Assembly: GCA_017651385.1 (NCBI GenBank)
Contig: JAGCCY010000213.1
Span: 1-7,494, forward strand
Reading direction: 5' to 3'
Source: Lachnospiraceae bacterium
Lineage (GTDB): Bacteria > Bacillota > Clostridia > Lachnospirales > Lachnospiraceae
Length of the DNA stretch: 7,494 nt
This document shows, one piece after another, positions 1 through 4,342 of this stretch (within the stretch, counting starts at the first letter, position 1; each line of letters starts with the position of its first letter). The position numbers were made by a program, and so were the translations under genes. A model generated the notes under the pieces. It did no database searches. It had not been told where the DNA came from and was given only the letters and a program-made list of their open reading frames with translations.

Positions 1-271
1 ATGCCTTACCGAGGTATGCGGTCAAAAATGCCAATACCTGAAAGACGATATTCAAAAGCATATTAAGATTGTCATTTACATTTTCGGAATGACGGATCGT
101 GAGCGACGTAACGATGTCCATAACACCGTGCGCAAAAGAAATCCAAAGAAACAACCGATAGATAAGATTGCTCGTGGACTTTATACGATAAGCCGAGGTA
201 TGAATAATGAGCAGCGATACTATAAGAGCAAGACCCGCTACATCAAATGCCAACATATAAGTTTGATCCAT
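1..271 (-). CDS. Integral membrane protein, N-terminal fragment (3' end outside window)
   Basis: An open frame starts at ATG 271-269 and runs 90 codons to the left edge without a stop. The start is preceded by an AGAGGA ribosome binding site at 279-284 with 7 bases of spacing. The visible part is hydrophobic, with three likely membrane segments at about residues 8-24, 36-57 and 72-88, separated by a short basic stretch (YRIKS, 28-32) and a polar stretch (RHSENVNDN, 60-68). There is no cleavable signal peptide evident. I do not recognise the family with certainty. The helix pattern, and Trp, His and Asp within helix 2 (LFLWISFAHGVMDIV), resemble the multi-pass N-terminal sensor regions placed before GGDEF or EAL domains in clostridia, but any catalytic domain would lie outside the window, so this is only a guess. 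It follows the rplQ terminator and probably has its own promoter, so it is not part of the ribosomal operon. Confidence 0.8.
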   Translation of the reverse strand, partial: MDQTYMLAFDVAGLALIVSLLIIHTSAYRIKSTSNLIYRLFLWISFAHGVMDIVTSLTIRHSENVNDNLNMLLNIVFQVLAFLTAYLGKA

Positions 272-291
272 ACATTTATCCTCTACCCTTG

Positions 292-297
292 AGTATA
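292..297 (-). promoter_or_regulatory. Possible promoter -10 element for the membrane protein gene
   Basis: On the minus strand TATACT at 297-292 is preceded by TG at the extended -10 position (TGTTATACT). It lies between the rplQ terminator and the membrane-protein start. There is no good -35: the hexamer 17 bases upstream falls in the terminator's T-run. The predicted start near 285 would leave a leader of only about 14 bases that begins at the ribosome binding site, so the call is tentative. Confidence 0.35.
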
Positions 298-311
298 ACA
301 CAAATCCGCAT

Positions 312-341
312 AAAAAAAACTCCCGTCTTTAAGACGGGAGT
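312..341 (-). terminator. Strong intrinsic terminator after rplQ
   Basis: On the minus strand the arms ACTCCCGTCT (341-332) and AGACGGGAGT (328-319) form a perfect 10-bp stem with a 3-base loop (or 9 bp with loop TTAAA), and the stem runs into a tract of eight T (319-312). It begins 16 bases past the rplQ stop and ends the alpha-operon transcript. There is no matching T-tract on the plus-strand side, so it looks unidirectional. Confidence 0.95.
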
Positions 342-357
342 CTAAAATGTCAATCGA

Positions 358-840
358 TTATACAAGCTCAAGAACTACTTCCATTGCTGCATCGCCCTTA
401 CGCTGACCAATCTTAACAATCCTTGTGTAACCGCCGTTGCGGTTTGCATACTTGGGAGCGATATCATCAAATAACTTATTGGTCTCATTAACATATAAAA
501 CCTTAAGCATCTGACGTCTTGCATGAAGTCTTGAAGGTAAATCTTTCTTGATCTCCTTTTCAACTTCTTCGTAAACGGTAACTTTCTTGCCGTCCTTTTC
601 TTCCTTAACGCGCTTGCCGTCCTTGTCCTTCTTGGCAACCTTAGCGGTAACCTTTACGGTTTCAAAGTTATCCTTTTCCTTAACTGCAAGAGCGATAATG
701 CCTTCAACGATCTTCTGAACTTCCTTAGCCTTAGCTTCGGTTGTCACGATCTTACCGTTCTGGATAAGACTTGTTACCTGTCCTCTTAAAAGAGCTTTTC
801 TCTGGGAAGAGGTTCTGCTTAATTTTCTGTACTTTGCCAT
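358..840 (-). CDS. rplQ: 50S ribosomal protein L17, with internal Lys/Glu-rich insertion
   Basis: L17 is a large-subunit protein that sits near the peptide exit tunnel. The 160-residue product has the family N-terminus (KYRKLSRTSSQRKALLRG, residues 3-20), the central SRLHARRQ motif (103-110) and the C-terminal block GGYTRIVKIGQRKGDAAMEV (136-155). Typical bacterial L17 is about 115-130 residues. The excess lies at roughly residues 55-100, a charged stretch (AKKDKDGKRVKEEKDGKK, 69-86) between the first helical region and SRLHARRQ. I know such an insertion from Lachnospiraceae L17, so it is a lineage feature, not an error. The start ATG 840-838 has an AGAAAGGA ribosome binding site about 9 bases upstream. 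It is the last gene of the operon: a 137-base structured spacer separates it from rpoA, and a terminator follows its TAA. Confidence 0.97.
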   Translation of the reverse strand: MAKYRKLSRTSSQRKALLRGQVTSLIQNGKIVTTEAKAKEVQKIVEGIIALAVKEKDNFETVKVTAKVAKKDKDGKRVKEEKDGKKVTVYEEVEKEIKKDLPSRLHARRQMLKVLYVNETNKLFDDIAPKYANRNGGYTRIVKIGQRKGDAAMEVVLELV

Positions 841-879
841 TTTAAATTTCCTTTCTCAATCAGATGGTGCGTCGTCCGT

Positions 880-895
880 CGCTCTTCGGGCTTAC
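880..895 (-). repeat. Direct repeat copy 2 in the rpoA-rplQ spacer
   Basis: The minus strand reads GTAAGCCCGAAGAGCG. It matches copy 1 (938-953) at 14 of 16 positions and lies 58 bases downstream of it in the direction of transcription. Both copies are outside coding sequence. Confidence 0.5.
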
Positions 896-937
896 ACAGG
901 CGGCACAATGGTTTCCATTTATGAGTTAACATCCTTG

Positions 938-953
938 CGCACATCGGGCTTAC
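938..953 (-). repeat. Direct repeat copy 1 in the rpoA-rplQ spacer
   Basis: The minus strand reads GTAAGCCCGATGTGCG. Its last eight bases can also pair with CGCACCATC at 871-863, so this copy may sit in a helix while the other copy is single-stranded. Confidence 0.5.
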
Positions 954-977
954 CTTGGATGCCATCATACTTTACTG

Positions 978-1937
978 TCAATCCTCGGCGTTCTGAAGTT
1001 TAAGTCCGAGCTCATCAAGCTTTGCAAGAACTTCTTCAAGGGACTTACGTCCGAGGTTACGAACCTTCATCATATCGTCGGGAGTTCTGTTAACGAGCTC
1101 TGCAACGGTATTGATGCCGGCACGCTTTAAGCAGTTGTATGAACGAACCGAAAGTTCAAGTTCATCAATGCTCATGTCGATTGCACGATCGGAGGTCTTC
1201 TCGGGCTTCTCATCAAGTACCGTTAATGATTTGCCGCTCTCGGAAAGATCTATAAACAAGCTTAAGTGCTCGCTTAATACCTTTGCCGCAAGGCTTACAG
1301 CCTCTTCGGGAGAAAGGGGTCCGTTTGTATATACATCGAGTGTTAATTTATCAAAGTCTGTTACCTGACCTACACGAGTGTTCTCTACGGTCATGTTTAC
1401 ACGCTCAACGGGGGTATATACGGAATCGATCGCAATAACTCCGATCGGAAGATCTTCGTTCTTGTTCTTATCTGCGCTTACATAACCGCGTCCCTTTGTG
1501 ATCGTGAGTTCCATATAGAACTTTGTGTTCTTATCGCCACAGATCGTAGCGATGGTCTGGTCGGGATTCATAATGATGATATCGGGATCAACCTGGATAT
1601 CGGAAGCCTTAATAACACCTTCACCGGTAAAATCGATATAAGCTGTCTTAGGCTCATTGGAGTCGCTTGTGTTTTTGATGGCAAGCTTCTTGATGTTAAG
1701 AATGATCTCTGTAACATCTTCCTTGACACCCTGAATGGAACTGAACTCGTGAAGCACGCCTTCGATCTTGATCTGGCTTACTGCTGCACCGGGAAGTGAG
1801 GAAAGCATTATTCTTCTTAAAGAATTGCCAAGCGTAATTCCATAGCCTCTTTCAAGGGGTTCAACAACGAACTTTCCGTACTTCTTATCTTCAGATACAT
1901 CCATAATTTTAATTTCGGGTCTTTCAAAATCAAACAC
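978..1937 (-). CDS. rpoA: DNA-directed RNA polymerase alpha subunit
   Basis: Alpha dimerises to nucleate assembly of RNA polymerase, and its C-terminal domain contacts UP-element DNA and activators. The 319-residue product has the assembly domain with [19 protein letters not shown] (24-42) and [18 protein letters not shown] (48-65), the insert domain (about 50-170), a charged linker (about 232-250), and the helix-hairpin-helix C-terminal domain (about 251-312). The DNA-contacting arginine is present at residue 265 in [15 protein letters not shown], the same number as in E. coli. [10 protein letters not shown] (294-303) is also intact. Translation starts at GTG (1937-1935), not ATG; a strong AAGGAGGAAA ribosome binding site ends about 6 bases upstream and the family N-terminus begins exactly there, so the start is secure. 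It lies 51 bases after rpsD and ends in TGA. Confidence 0.98.
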   Translation of the reverse strand: MFDFERPEIKIMDVSEDKKYGKFVVEPLERGYGITLGNSLRRIMLSSLPGAAVSQIKIEGVLHEFSSIQGVKEDVTEIILNIKKLAIKNTSDSNEPKTAYIDFTGEGVIKASDIQVDPDIIIMNPDQTIATICGDKNTKFYMELTITKGRGYVSADKNKNEDLPIGVIAIDSVYTPVERVNMTVENTRVGQVTDFDKLTLDVYTNGPLSPEEAVSLAAKVLSEHLSLFIDLSESGKSLTVLDEKPEKTSDRAIDMSIDELELSVRSYNCLKRAGINTVAELVNRTPDDMMKVRNLGRKSLEEVLAKLDELGLKLQNAED

Positions 1938-1988
1938 AGGATATTTCCTCCTTCATTTTTAGGTATAAATGCATGATTATCAAATATA

Positions 1989-2582
1989 TTATTTGGAATA
2001 TAATTCGACGATAAGCATTTCGTTAACGGGAACATCGATCATTTCTCTGGTAGGAAGATTTTTGATGGTACCCTTGAAAGCTTCCTGATCTACATCGATC
2101 CATTCGGGAACGATCCTGCCACCCGTTACTTCGATGACATCCTTATATCTTTGTAACTCTTTAGCCTTATCGCTTAAAGAGATCACATCGCCTGCCTTGC
2201 AAAGGTAGGAAGGAATGTTGATGCACTTTCCGTTTACGAGAACGTGCTTATGACCTACAACCTGTCTTGCTTCCTTACGTGTACGTGCAAAACCCATACG
2301 GAAAACAATGTTGTCAAGTCTTGTCTCGAGCATGACCATAAGGTTTTCACCTGTCATACCCTTCATGCGGTCAGCCTTCTCATAGTAGTTACGGAAAGGC
2401 TTCTCAAGTACACCGTAGATGAACTTTGCCTTCTGCTTTTCACGAAGCTGAAGACCGTATTCACTCATCTTTCTGCCTGAACGTGTACTGGTTCTGTTGG
2501 ATTTCTTGTCATATCCTAAAAATGTGGGATCAAGGTCTAAAGATCTGCATCTCTTTAAGACCGGAGTTCTGTTAATTGCCAT
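1989..2582 (-). CDS. rpsD: 30S ribosomal protein S4 (zinc-free form)
   Basis: S4 binds the 16S rRNA five-way junction early in 30S assembly and in several bacteria represses its own operon by binding a leader RNA. The 197-residue product has the N-terminal domain (1-85, including KMSEYGLQLREKQKAKFIYG, 38-57) and the S4 RNA-binding domain (about 85-150, with LETRLDNIVFRMGFARTRKE and the turn HVLVNGK), and ends in the typical MLIVELYSK. Only one cysteine (C12) lies near the N-terminus, so the four-cysteine zinc site of the C+ form is absent. In Bacillus subtilis rpsD stands alone; here it lies between rpsK and rpoA as in the E. coli alpha operon. The start has an AAAGGA ribosome binding site with about 11 bases of spacing, slightly long. 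A 91-base spacer with two palindromes precedes it. Confidence 0.97.
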   Translation of the reverse strand: MAINRTPVLKRCRSLDLDPTFLGYDKKSNRTSTRSGRKMSEYGLQLREKQKAKFIYGVLEKPFRNYYEKADRMKGMTGENLMVMLETRLDNIVFRMGFARTRKEARQVVGHKHVLVNGKCINIPSYLCKAGDVISLSDKAKELQRYKDVIEVTGGRIVPEWIDVDQEAFKGTIKNLPTREMIDVPVNEMLIVELYSK

Positions 2583-2673
2583 TTCTTAAAAATTCCTTTC
2601 TGTTATTGTTTACAGCCATGCAATGCATGGTCTTCTTCCAACGATCGATAATATCTTTAAAAGATATCTGTTA
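2583..2673 (-). other. rpsK-rpsD spacer with two palindromes
   Basis: Two perfect inverted repeats lie in this 91-base gap. ATATCTT-TTA-AAGATAT (2667-2651) gives a 7-bp AT-rich hairpin just after rpsK, and CCATGC-ATT-GCATGG (2630-2616) gives a 6-bp GC-containing hairpin about 20 bases before the rpsD ribosome binding site. Neither is followed by a T-run, so they are not terminators. RNA processing, mRNA stability or translational control of rpsD are possible roles. No known family was recognised. Confidence 0.4.
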
Positions 2674-3066
2674 CTAAACGCGACGACGCTTAGGAGGACG
2701 GCATCCGTTATGAGGTACGGGAGTTACGTCTCTTATGGAAACTACTTCCAGACCACATGCTGCCAACGCACGGATTGCTGCTTCACGTCCCGAACCGGGA
2801 CCCTTTACGAATACGTCAACATACTTTAAGCCATGTACAAGAGCAGCCTTTGTAGCTGTCTCTGCTGCCATCTGTGCAGCGTAGGGAGTAGATTTCTTTG
2901 AACCTCTAAAACCAAGACCACCGGCACTTGCCCAGCTTAATGCATTACCTTCGTTATCGGTAAGAGTAACGATAGTATTGTTGAAGGATGCCTGAATATG
3001 TGCCTGTCCACGTTCAACGTTTTTCTTAACGCGCTTTTTTGTTACTTTCTTTGCAACTTTAGCCAT
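2674..3066 (-). CDS. rpsK: 30S ribosomal protein S11
   Basis: S11 lies on the 30S platform, binds 16S rRNA with S18/S6, and shapes the mRNA exit and Shine-Dalgarno region. The 130-residue product has a basic N-terminal tail ([11 protein letters not shown], 5-15), the conserved [15 protein letters not shown] (23-37), the [20 protein letters not shown] block (48-67), and the C-terminal [12 protein letters not shown] (119-130). Length and termini are standard. It lies 28 bases after rpsM. Its ribosome binding site is weak (AGTAGGTTAG about 10 bases from the ATG), the least consensus-like of the ribosomal genes here, so translation may lean on re-initiation from rpsM. It ends in tandem stops TAG-TAA. 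Confidence 0.98.
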   Translation of the reverse strand: MAKVAKKVTKKRVKKNVERGQAHIQASFNNTIVTLTDNEGNALSWASAGGLGFRGSKKSTPYAAQMAAETATKAALVHGLKYVDVFVKGPGSGREAAIRALAACGLEVVSIRDVTPVPHNGCRPPKRRRV

Positions 3067-3094
3067 TTTAAACTAACCTACTTTCTCTGATCAA

Positions 3095-3463
3095 TTATTT
3101 CTTCTTATTAGCAACTGTACGCTTCGGTCCCTTGCGGGTACGTGCGTTTGTCTTTGTCTTCTGTCCGCGGACGGGAAGACCCTTACGATGACGGATACCT
3201 CTGTAGCATCCGATTTCCTGAAGTCTCTTGATGTTTAACGCAACTTCACGGCGAAGGTCACCTTCTACCATGTAGTGTTCTTCAATTACTTCACTGATCT
3301 TCTTAACTTCATCATCGGTAAGATCTCTAACACGTGTGTTGGGATCTACCTTCGCATCTTTTAAGATCTTATTTGAGCTTGTTCTGCCTATTCCGTAGAT
3401 ATAGGTCAAGCCGATCTCGATACGTTTCTCTCTGGGTAAGTCAATACCTGCGATACGAGCCAT
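3095..3463 (-). CDS. rpsM: 30S ribosomal protein S13
   Basis: S13 sits on the 30S head, forms bridges to the 50S subunit, and contacts P-site tRNA with its basic C-terminal tail. The 122-residue product has the N-terminal [20 protein letters not shown] (1-20), the helix-hairpin-helix region [13 protein letters not shown] (22-34), and the signature [20 protein letters not shown] (84-103) followed by [10 protein letters not shown] and a lysine tail. Length is typical. The start has a strong GGAGGA ribosome binding site at 3471-3476, 7 bases from the ATG. It is preceded by a 243-base structured leader, unusual inside such a cluster and probably the site of control for the alpha genes. Confidence 0.98.
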   Translation of the reverse strand: MARIAGIDLPREKRIEIGLTYIYGIGRTSSNKILKDAKVDPNTRVRDLTDDEVKKISEVIEEHYMVEGDLRREVALNIKRLQEIGCYRGIRHRKGLPVRGQKTKTNARTRKGPKRTVANKKK

Positions 3464-3506
3464 TTACGTTTCCTCCATTTCTTTGCGCGGCTACACGCTT
3501 ATCTGA

Positions 3507-3525
3507 TTCCGAATCATTTTCGGAA
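3507..3525 (-). repeat. Perfect 7-bp inverted repeat near the rpsM ribosome binding site
   Basis: The minus strand reads TTCCGAA-AATGA-TTCGGAA. It lies about 30 bases upstream of the rpsM Shine-Dalgarno and would be enclosed if the alternative TTGCGC/GCGCAA pairing formed. Its 5' side TTTCC could also pair weakly with GGAAA in the ribosome binding site. Confidence 0.65.
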
Positions 3526-3530
3526 ATTCT

Positions 3531-3548
3531 GCGCAATATTGATTGCGC
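3531..3548 (-). repeat. Perfect 7-bp inverted repeat in the rpsM leader
   Basis: The minus strand reads GCGCAAT-CAAT-ATTGCGC. Six bases of the second arm (TTGCGC) can instead pair with GCGCAA at 3488-3483, directly before the rpsM ribosome binding site, so the two helices exclude each other. Confidence 0.7.
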
Positions 3549-3706
3549 CTTACTGATTGATTGGGGATATACATCCCGGCCGGACCGGCGTCCGACTTTT
3601 CCGACAAGGTACGAGCTCCCGTTATCATGAGCTCTTGCGGTATCAAAAGTAATAATGCGTAGGCTCAACTACGTCTTATATATACTTTAAATCCGTAGTA
3701 TCCGGA

Positions 3707-3820
3707 TTAACCCTGTACCTGCTTGTGCTTAGGGTTTTCACAGATGATCCTGATCTTGCCCTTTCGCTTGATTACTTTGCATTTTTCGCAAATCGGTTTA
3801 ACTGAAGATCTTACTTTCAT
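3707..3820 (-). CDS. rpmJ: 50S ribosomal protein L36 (zinc-binding form)
   Basis: L36 is the smallest large-subunit protein and packs against 23S rRNA near the L7/L12 stalk base. This 37-codon gene reads [19 protein letters not shown] at its N-terminus and ends in NPKHKQVQG, the standard length and ending for the family. The zinc ligands are all present: C11, C14, C27 and H32, so this is the C+ form that may respond to zinc supply. The start ATG 3820-3818 has a near-perfect AAAGGAGG ribosome binding site (3826-3833). It is the first gene after the terminator/promoter region following infA and is separated from rpsM by the long structured leader. Confidence 0.97.
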   Translation of the reverse strand: MKVRSSVKPICEKCKVIKRKGKIRIICENPKHKQVQG

Positions 3821-3863
3821 AATTGCCTCCTTTCAGTTCTGCCAGTTATTGGTTTTTACTTGT

Positions 3864-3887
3864 AAAAAGGGCATAAATCACCCTTTT
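3864..3887 (-). promoter_or_regulatory. Hairpin with T-run in the rpmJ leader (possible attenuator)
   Basis: On the minus strand AAAAGGG (3887-3881) and CCCTTTT (3871-3865) form a 7-bp stem, extendable by a U-G pair, with a loop of about 7-9 bases. The 3' arm runs into five T (3868-3864). It is AT-rich and has only three GC pairs, so termination would be weak. It lies in the leader of the promoter at 3909-3937, which points to partial attenuation or transcript processing, not a full stop. Confidence 0.4.
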
Positions 3888-3891
3888 GCAC

Positions 3892-3925
3892 AAAAAAGAC
3901 CGAGTATTACTATACCACGGCCTTT
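3892..3925 (-). terminator. Intrinsic terminator after infA, overlapping the next promoter
   Basis: On the minus strand AAAGGCCG (3925-3918) pairs with CGGTCTTT (3902-3895; one G-U), an inner stem GTAT/ATAC closes a 4-base loop, and a run of six T (3897-3892) follows. It begins 30 bases past the infA stop, as expected for the end of the spc-side transcript. The inner helix and loop contain the -10 element of the promoter that drives rpmJ, so readthrough versus termination and initiation share the same DNA. Confidence 0.7.
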
Positions 3926-3937
3926 CAATGTTTGCAA
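3909..3937 (-). promoter_or_regulatory. Probable sigma-A promoter for rpmJ and the alpha-operon genes
   Basis: On the minus strand TTGCAA (3937-3932) and TATAGT (3914-3909) are separated by exactly 17 bases, and a TG one base before the -10 gives an extended -10. The -35 matches TTGACA at four of six positions and the -10 matches TATAAT at five of six. The expected start is near 3902-3901, giving a leader of about 80 bases before rpmJ. A transcript starting there lacks the 5' arm of the overlapping terminator, so it would not terminate at that hairpin. Confidence 0.7.
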
Positions 3938-3955
3938 GCATTTTTTTTGCTTATT

Positions 3956-4174
3956 TTACTTATCTCTCCAGATGATCCTGCCTTTTGTAAGATCATAGGG
4001 TGAAAGTTCGAGTGTAACCTTGTCACCGGGCAGAATTCTTATGAAATTCTGTCTTAACTTGCCGCTTATGTGCGCAAGTACCTGGTGGCCGTTCTCAAGT
4101 TCAACCTTGAACATTGTATTGGGGAGTTTTTCAACTACTGTTCCTTCAATTTCAATTACGTCTGATTTCGACAT
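3956..4174 (-). CDS. infA: Translation initiation factor IF-1
   Basis: IF-1 occupies the 30S A site during initiation and works with IF-2 and IF-3. The 72-residue product is the standard length and is one S1-type OB fold: [20 protein letters not shown] (3-22), the basic loop [20 protein letters not shown] (27-46), [20 protein letters not shown] (47-66), and the end IIWRDK. The AGGAG ribosome binding site overlaps the TAG stop of the small upstream gene, with 9 bases between the stop and the infA start, so translation of the two is probably coupled. A terminator follows its stop, making it the last gene of the upstream transcript. Confidence 0.98.
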   Translation of the reverse strand: MSKSDVIEIEGTVVEKLPNTMFKVELENGHQVLAHISGKLRQNFIRILPGDKVTLELSPYDLTKGRIIWRDK

Positions 4175-4183
4175 GCAAATCTC

Positions 4184-4342
4184 CTATTTAATAAACTGAA
4201 TATGCTTACGATTCTTTTTTACGATCTTTCCCGTTTCATCTTCAAGAACGACATATCTTTCGGCCATCTCTTTGACGATGTACACTTTATCCTTGTCGTT
4301 TCCTGCTTTTGAGCGGGCTTTTGTGTATTTAATAAATTCCAT
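4184..4342 (-). CDS. Small KOW-like RNA-binding protein (L14e-like family), 52 residues
   Basis: This gene encodes 52 residues, beginning MEFIKYTKARSKAGNDKDK and ending KKNRKHIQFIK before TAG. Its ATG directly follows the map TAA with no gap, and its stop overlaps the infA ribosome binding site. It occupies the map-infA slot where clostridia often carry a KOW-domain protein annotated as ribosomal protein L14e-like or RNA-binding. The SKAGNDKDKVYIV stretch (11-23) matches the KOW-like 'SKAG-D-KGK-Y-VV' start of that family, followed by YVVLED (30-35) and a basic end containing KHIQ (46-49). It is shorter than the usual 80-100 residues, and the KOW glycine after DK is replaced by Asp. Family assignment is from memory of this pattern. 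The product is likely a basic RNA- or ribosome-associated protein of unknown role. The ribosome binding site is only AGAGAGA, so its translation probably depends on map. Confidence 0.8.
   Translation of the reverse strand: MEFIKYTKARSKAGNDKDKVYIVKEMAERYVVLEDETGKIVKKNRKHIQFIK

Larger units (their letters stand above)
841..977 (-). other. Structured rpoA-rplQ spacer
   Basis: This 137-base gap is long for an operon spacer and no convincing gene is seen in it. It contains an imperfect 16-base direct repeat (see the two repeat entries), a small hairpin AATGG-AAA-CCATT at 919-907, and a possible long-range stem pairing GATGTGCG (945-938) with CGCACCATC (871-863), 8 bp with one bulged C, which would close most of the spacer just upstream of the rplQ ribosome binding site. 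Another option is GCATCC pairing with GGATGT further upstream. The sequence suggests a regulatory or processing RNA element, but no known family was recognised. Confidence 0.4.
3464..3706 (-). promoter_or_regulatory. Structured 5' leader of rpsM and the alpha-operon genes (candidate autoregulatory RNA)
   Basis: Between the rpmJ stop and the rpsM start lie 243 bases without a convincing gene but dense in hairpins. In transcript order: a small TCCG/CGGA hairpin (3706-3692); CGTAG/CTACG (3673-3658); a GAGCTC/GAGCTC stem with a 10-base loop (3634-3613); TCGGAC-GCCG-GTCCGG (3595-3580); GGGAT-GTAT-ATCCC (3577-3564); a perfect 7-bp stem GCGCAAT-CAAT-ATTGCGC (3548-3531); and a perfect 7-bp stem TTCCGAA-AATGA-TTCGGAA (3525-3507). 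Two pairings are mutually exclusive with alternatives, one of them next to the rpsM ribosome binding site (see findings). None of the stems has a terminator T-run. S4 binding by a leader at this position is known for the E. coli alpha operon, and rpsD lies downstream here too, so S4 feedback is the natural hypothesis. I did not recognise the fold as a named RNA family. Confidence 0.6.

Noticed and set aside
273..275. Alternative ATG just upstream of the membrane-protein start
   Set aside because: It is in another frame and meets TGA after 10 codons, whereas the ATG at 271 opens a frame of at least 90 codons with a well-spaced AGAGGA.
89..292. Plus-strand frame of 67 codons at the left end
   Set aside because: It is antisense to the better supported membrane-protein gene, has no ribosome binding site, and has a shadow-like basic composition.
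1111..1368. Plus-strand frame opposite rpoA, and similar frames opposite rpsD, rpsK, adk, map and secY
   Set aside because: All are antisense to confidently identified conserved genes, lack ribosome binding sites and show no recognisable protein features.
3441..3668. Open frame of 75 codons from a TTG through the rpsM leader, minus strand
   Set aside because: It starts at TTG without a clear ribosome binding site, overlaps the rpsM start out of frame, and its sequence resembles no family known to me. The region is better explained by RNA hairpins. Protein-level conservation in relatives would reopen the question.
3675..3685. TATATATAAG in the rpsM leader as a promoter -10
   Set aside because: No acceptable -35 lies 16-18 bases upstream and no extended -10 TG is present. 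The AT-rich stretch is more likely part of the leader RNA.
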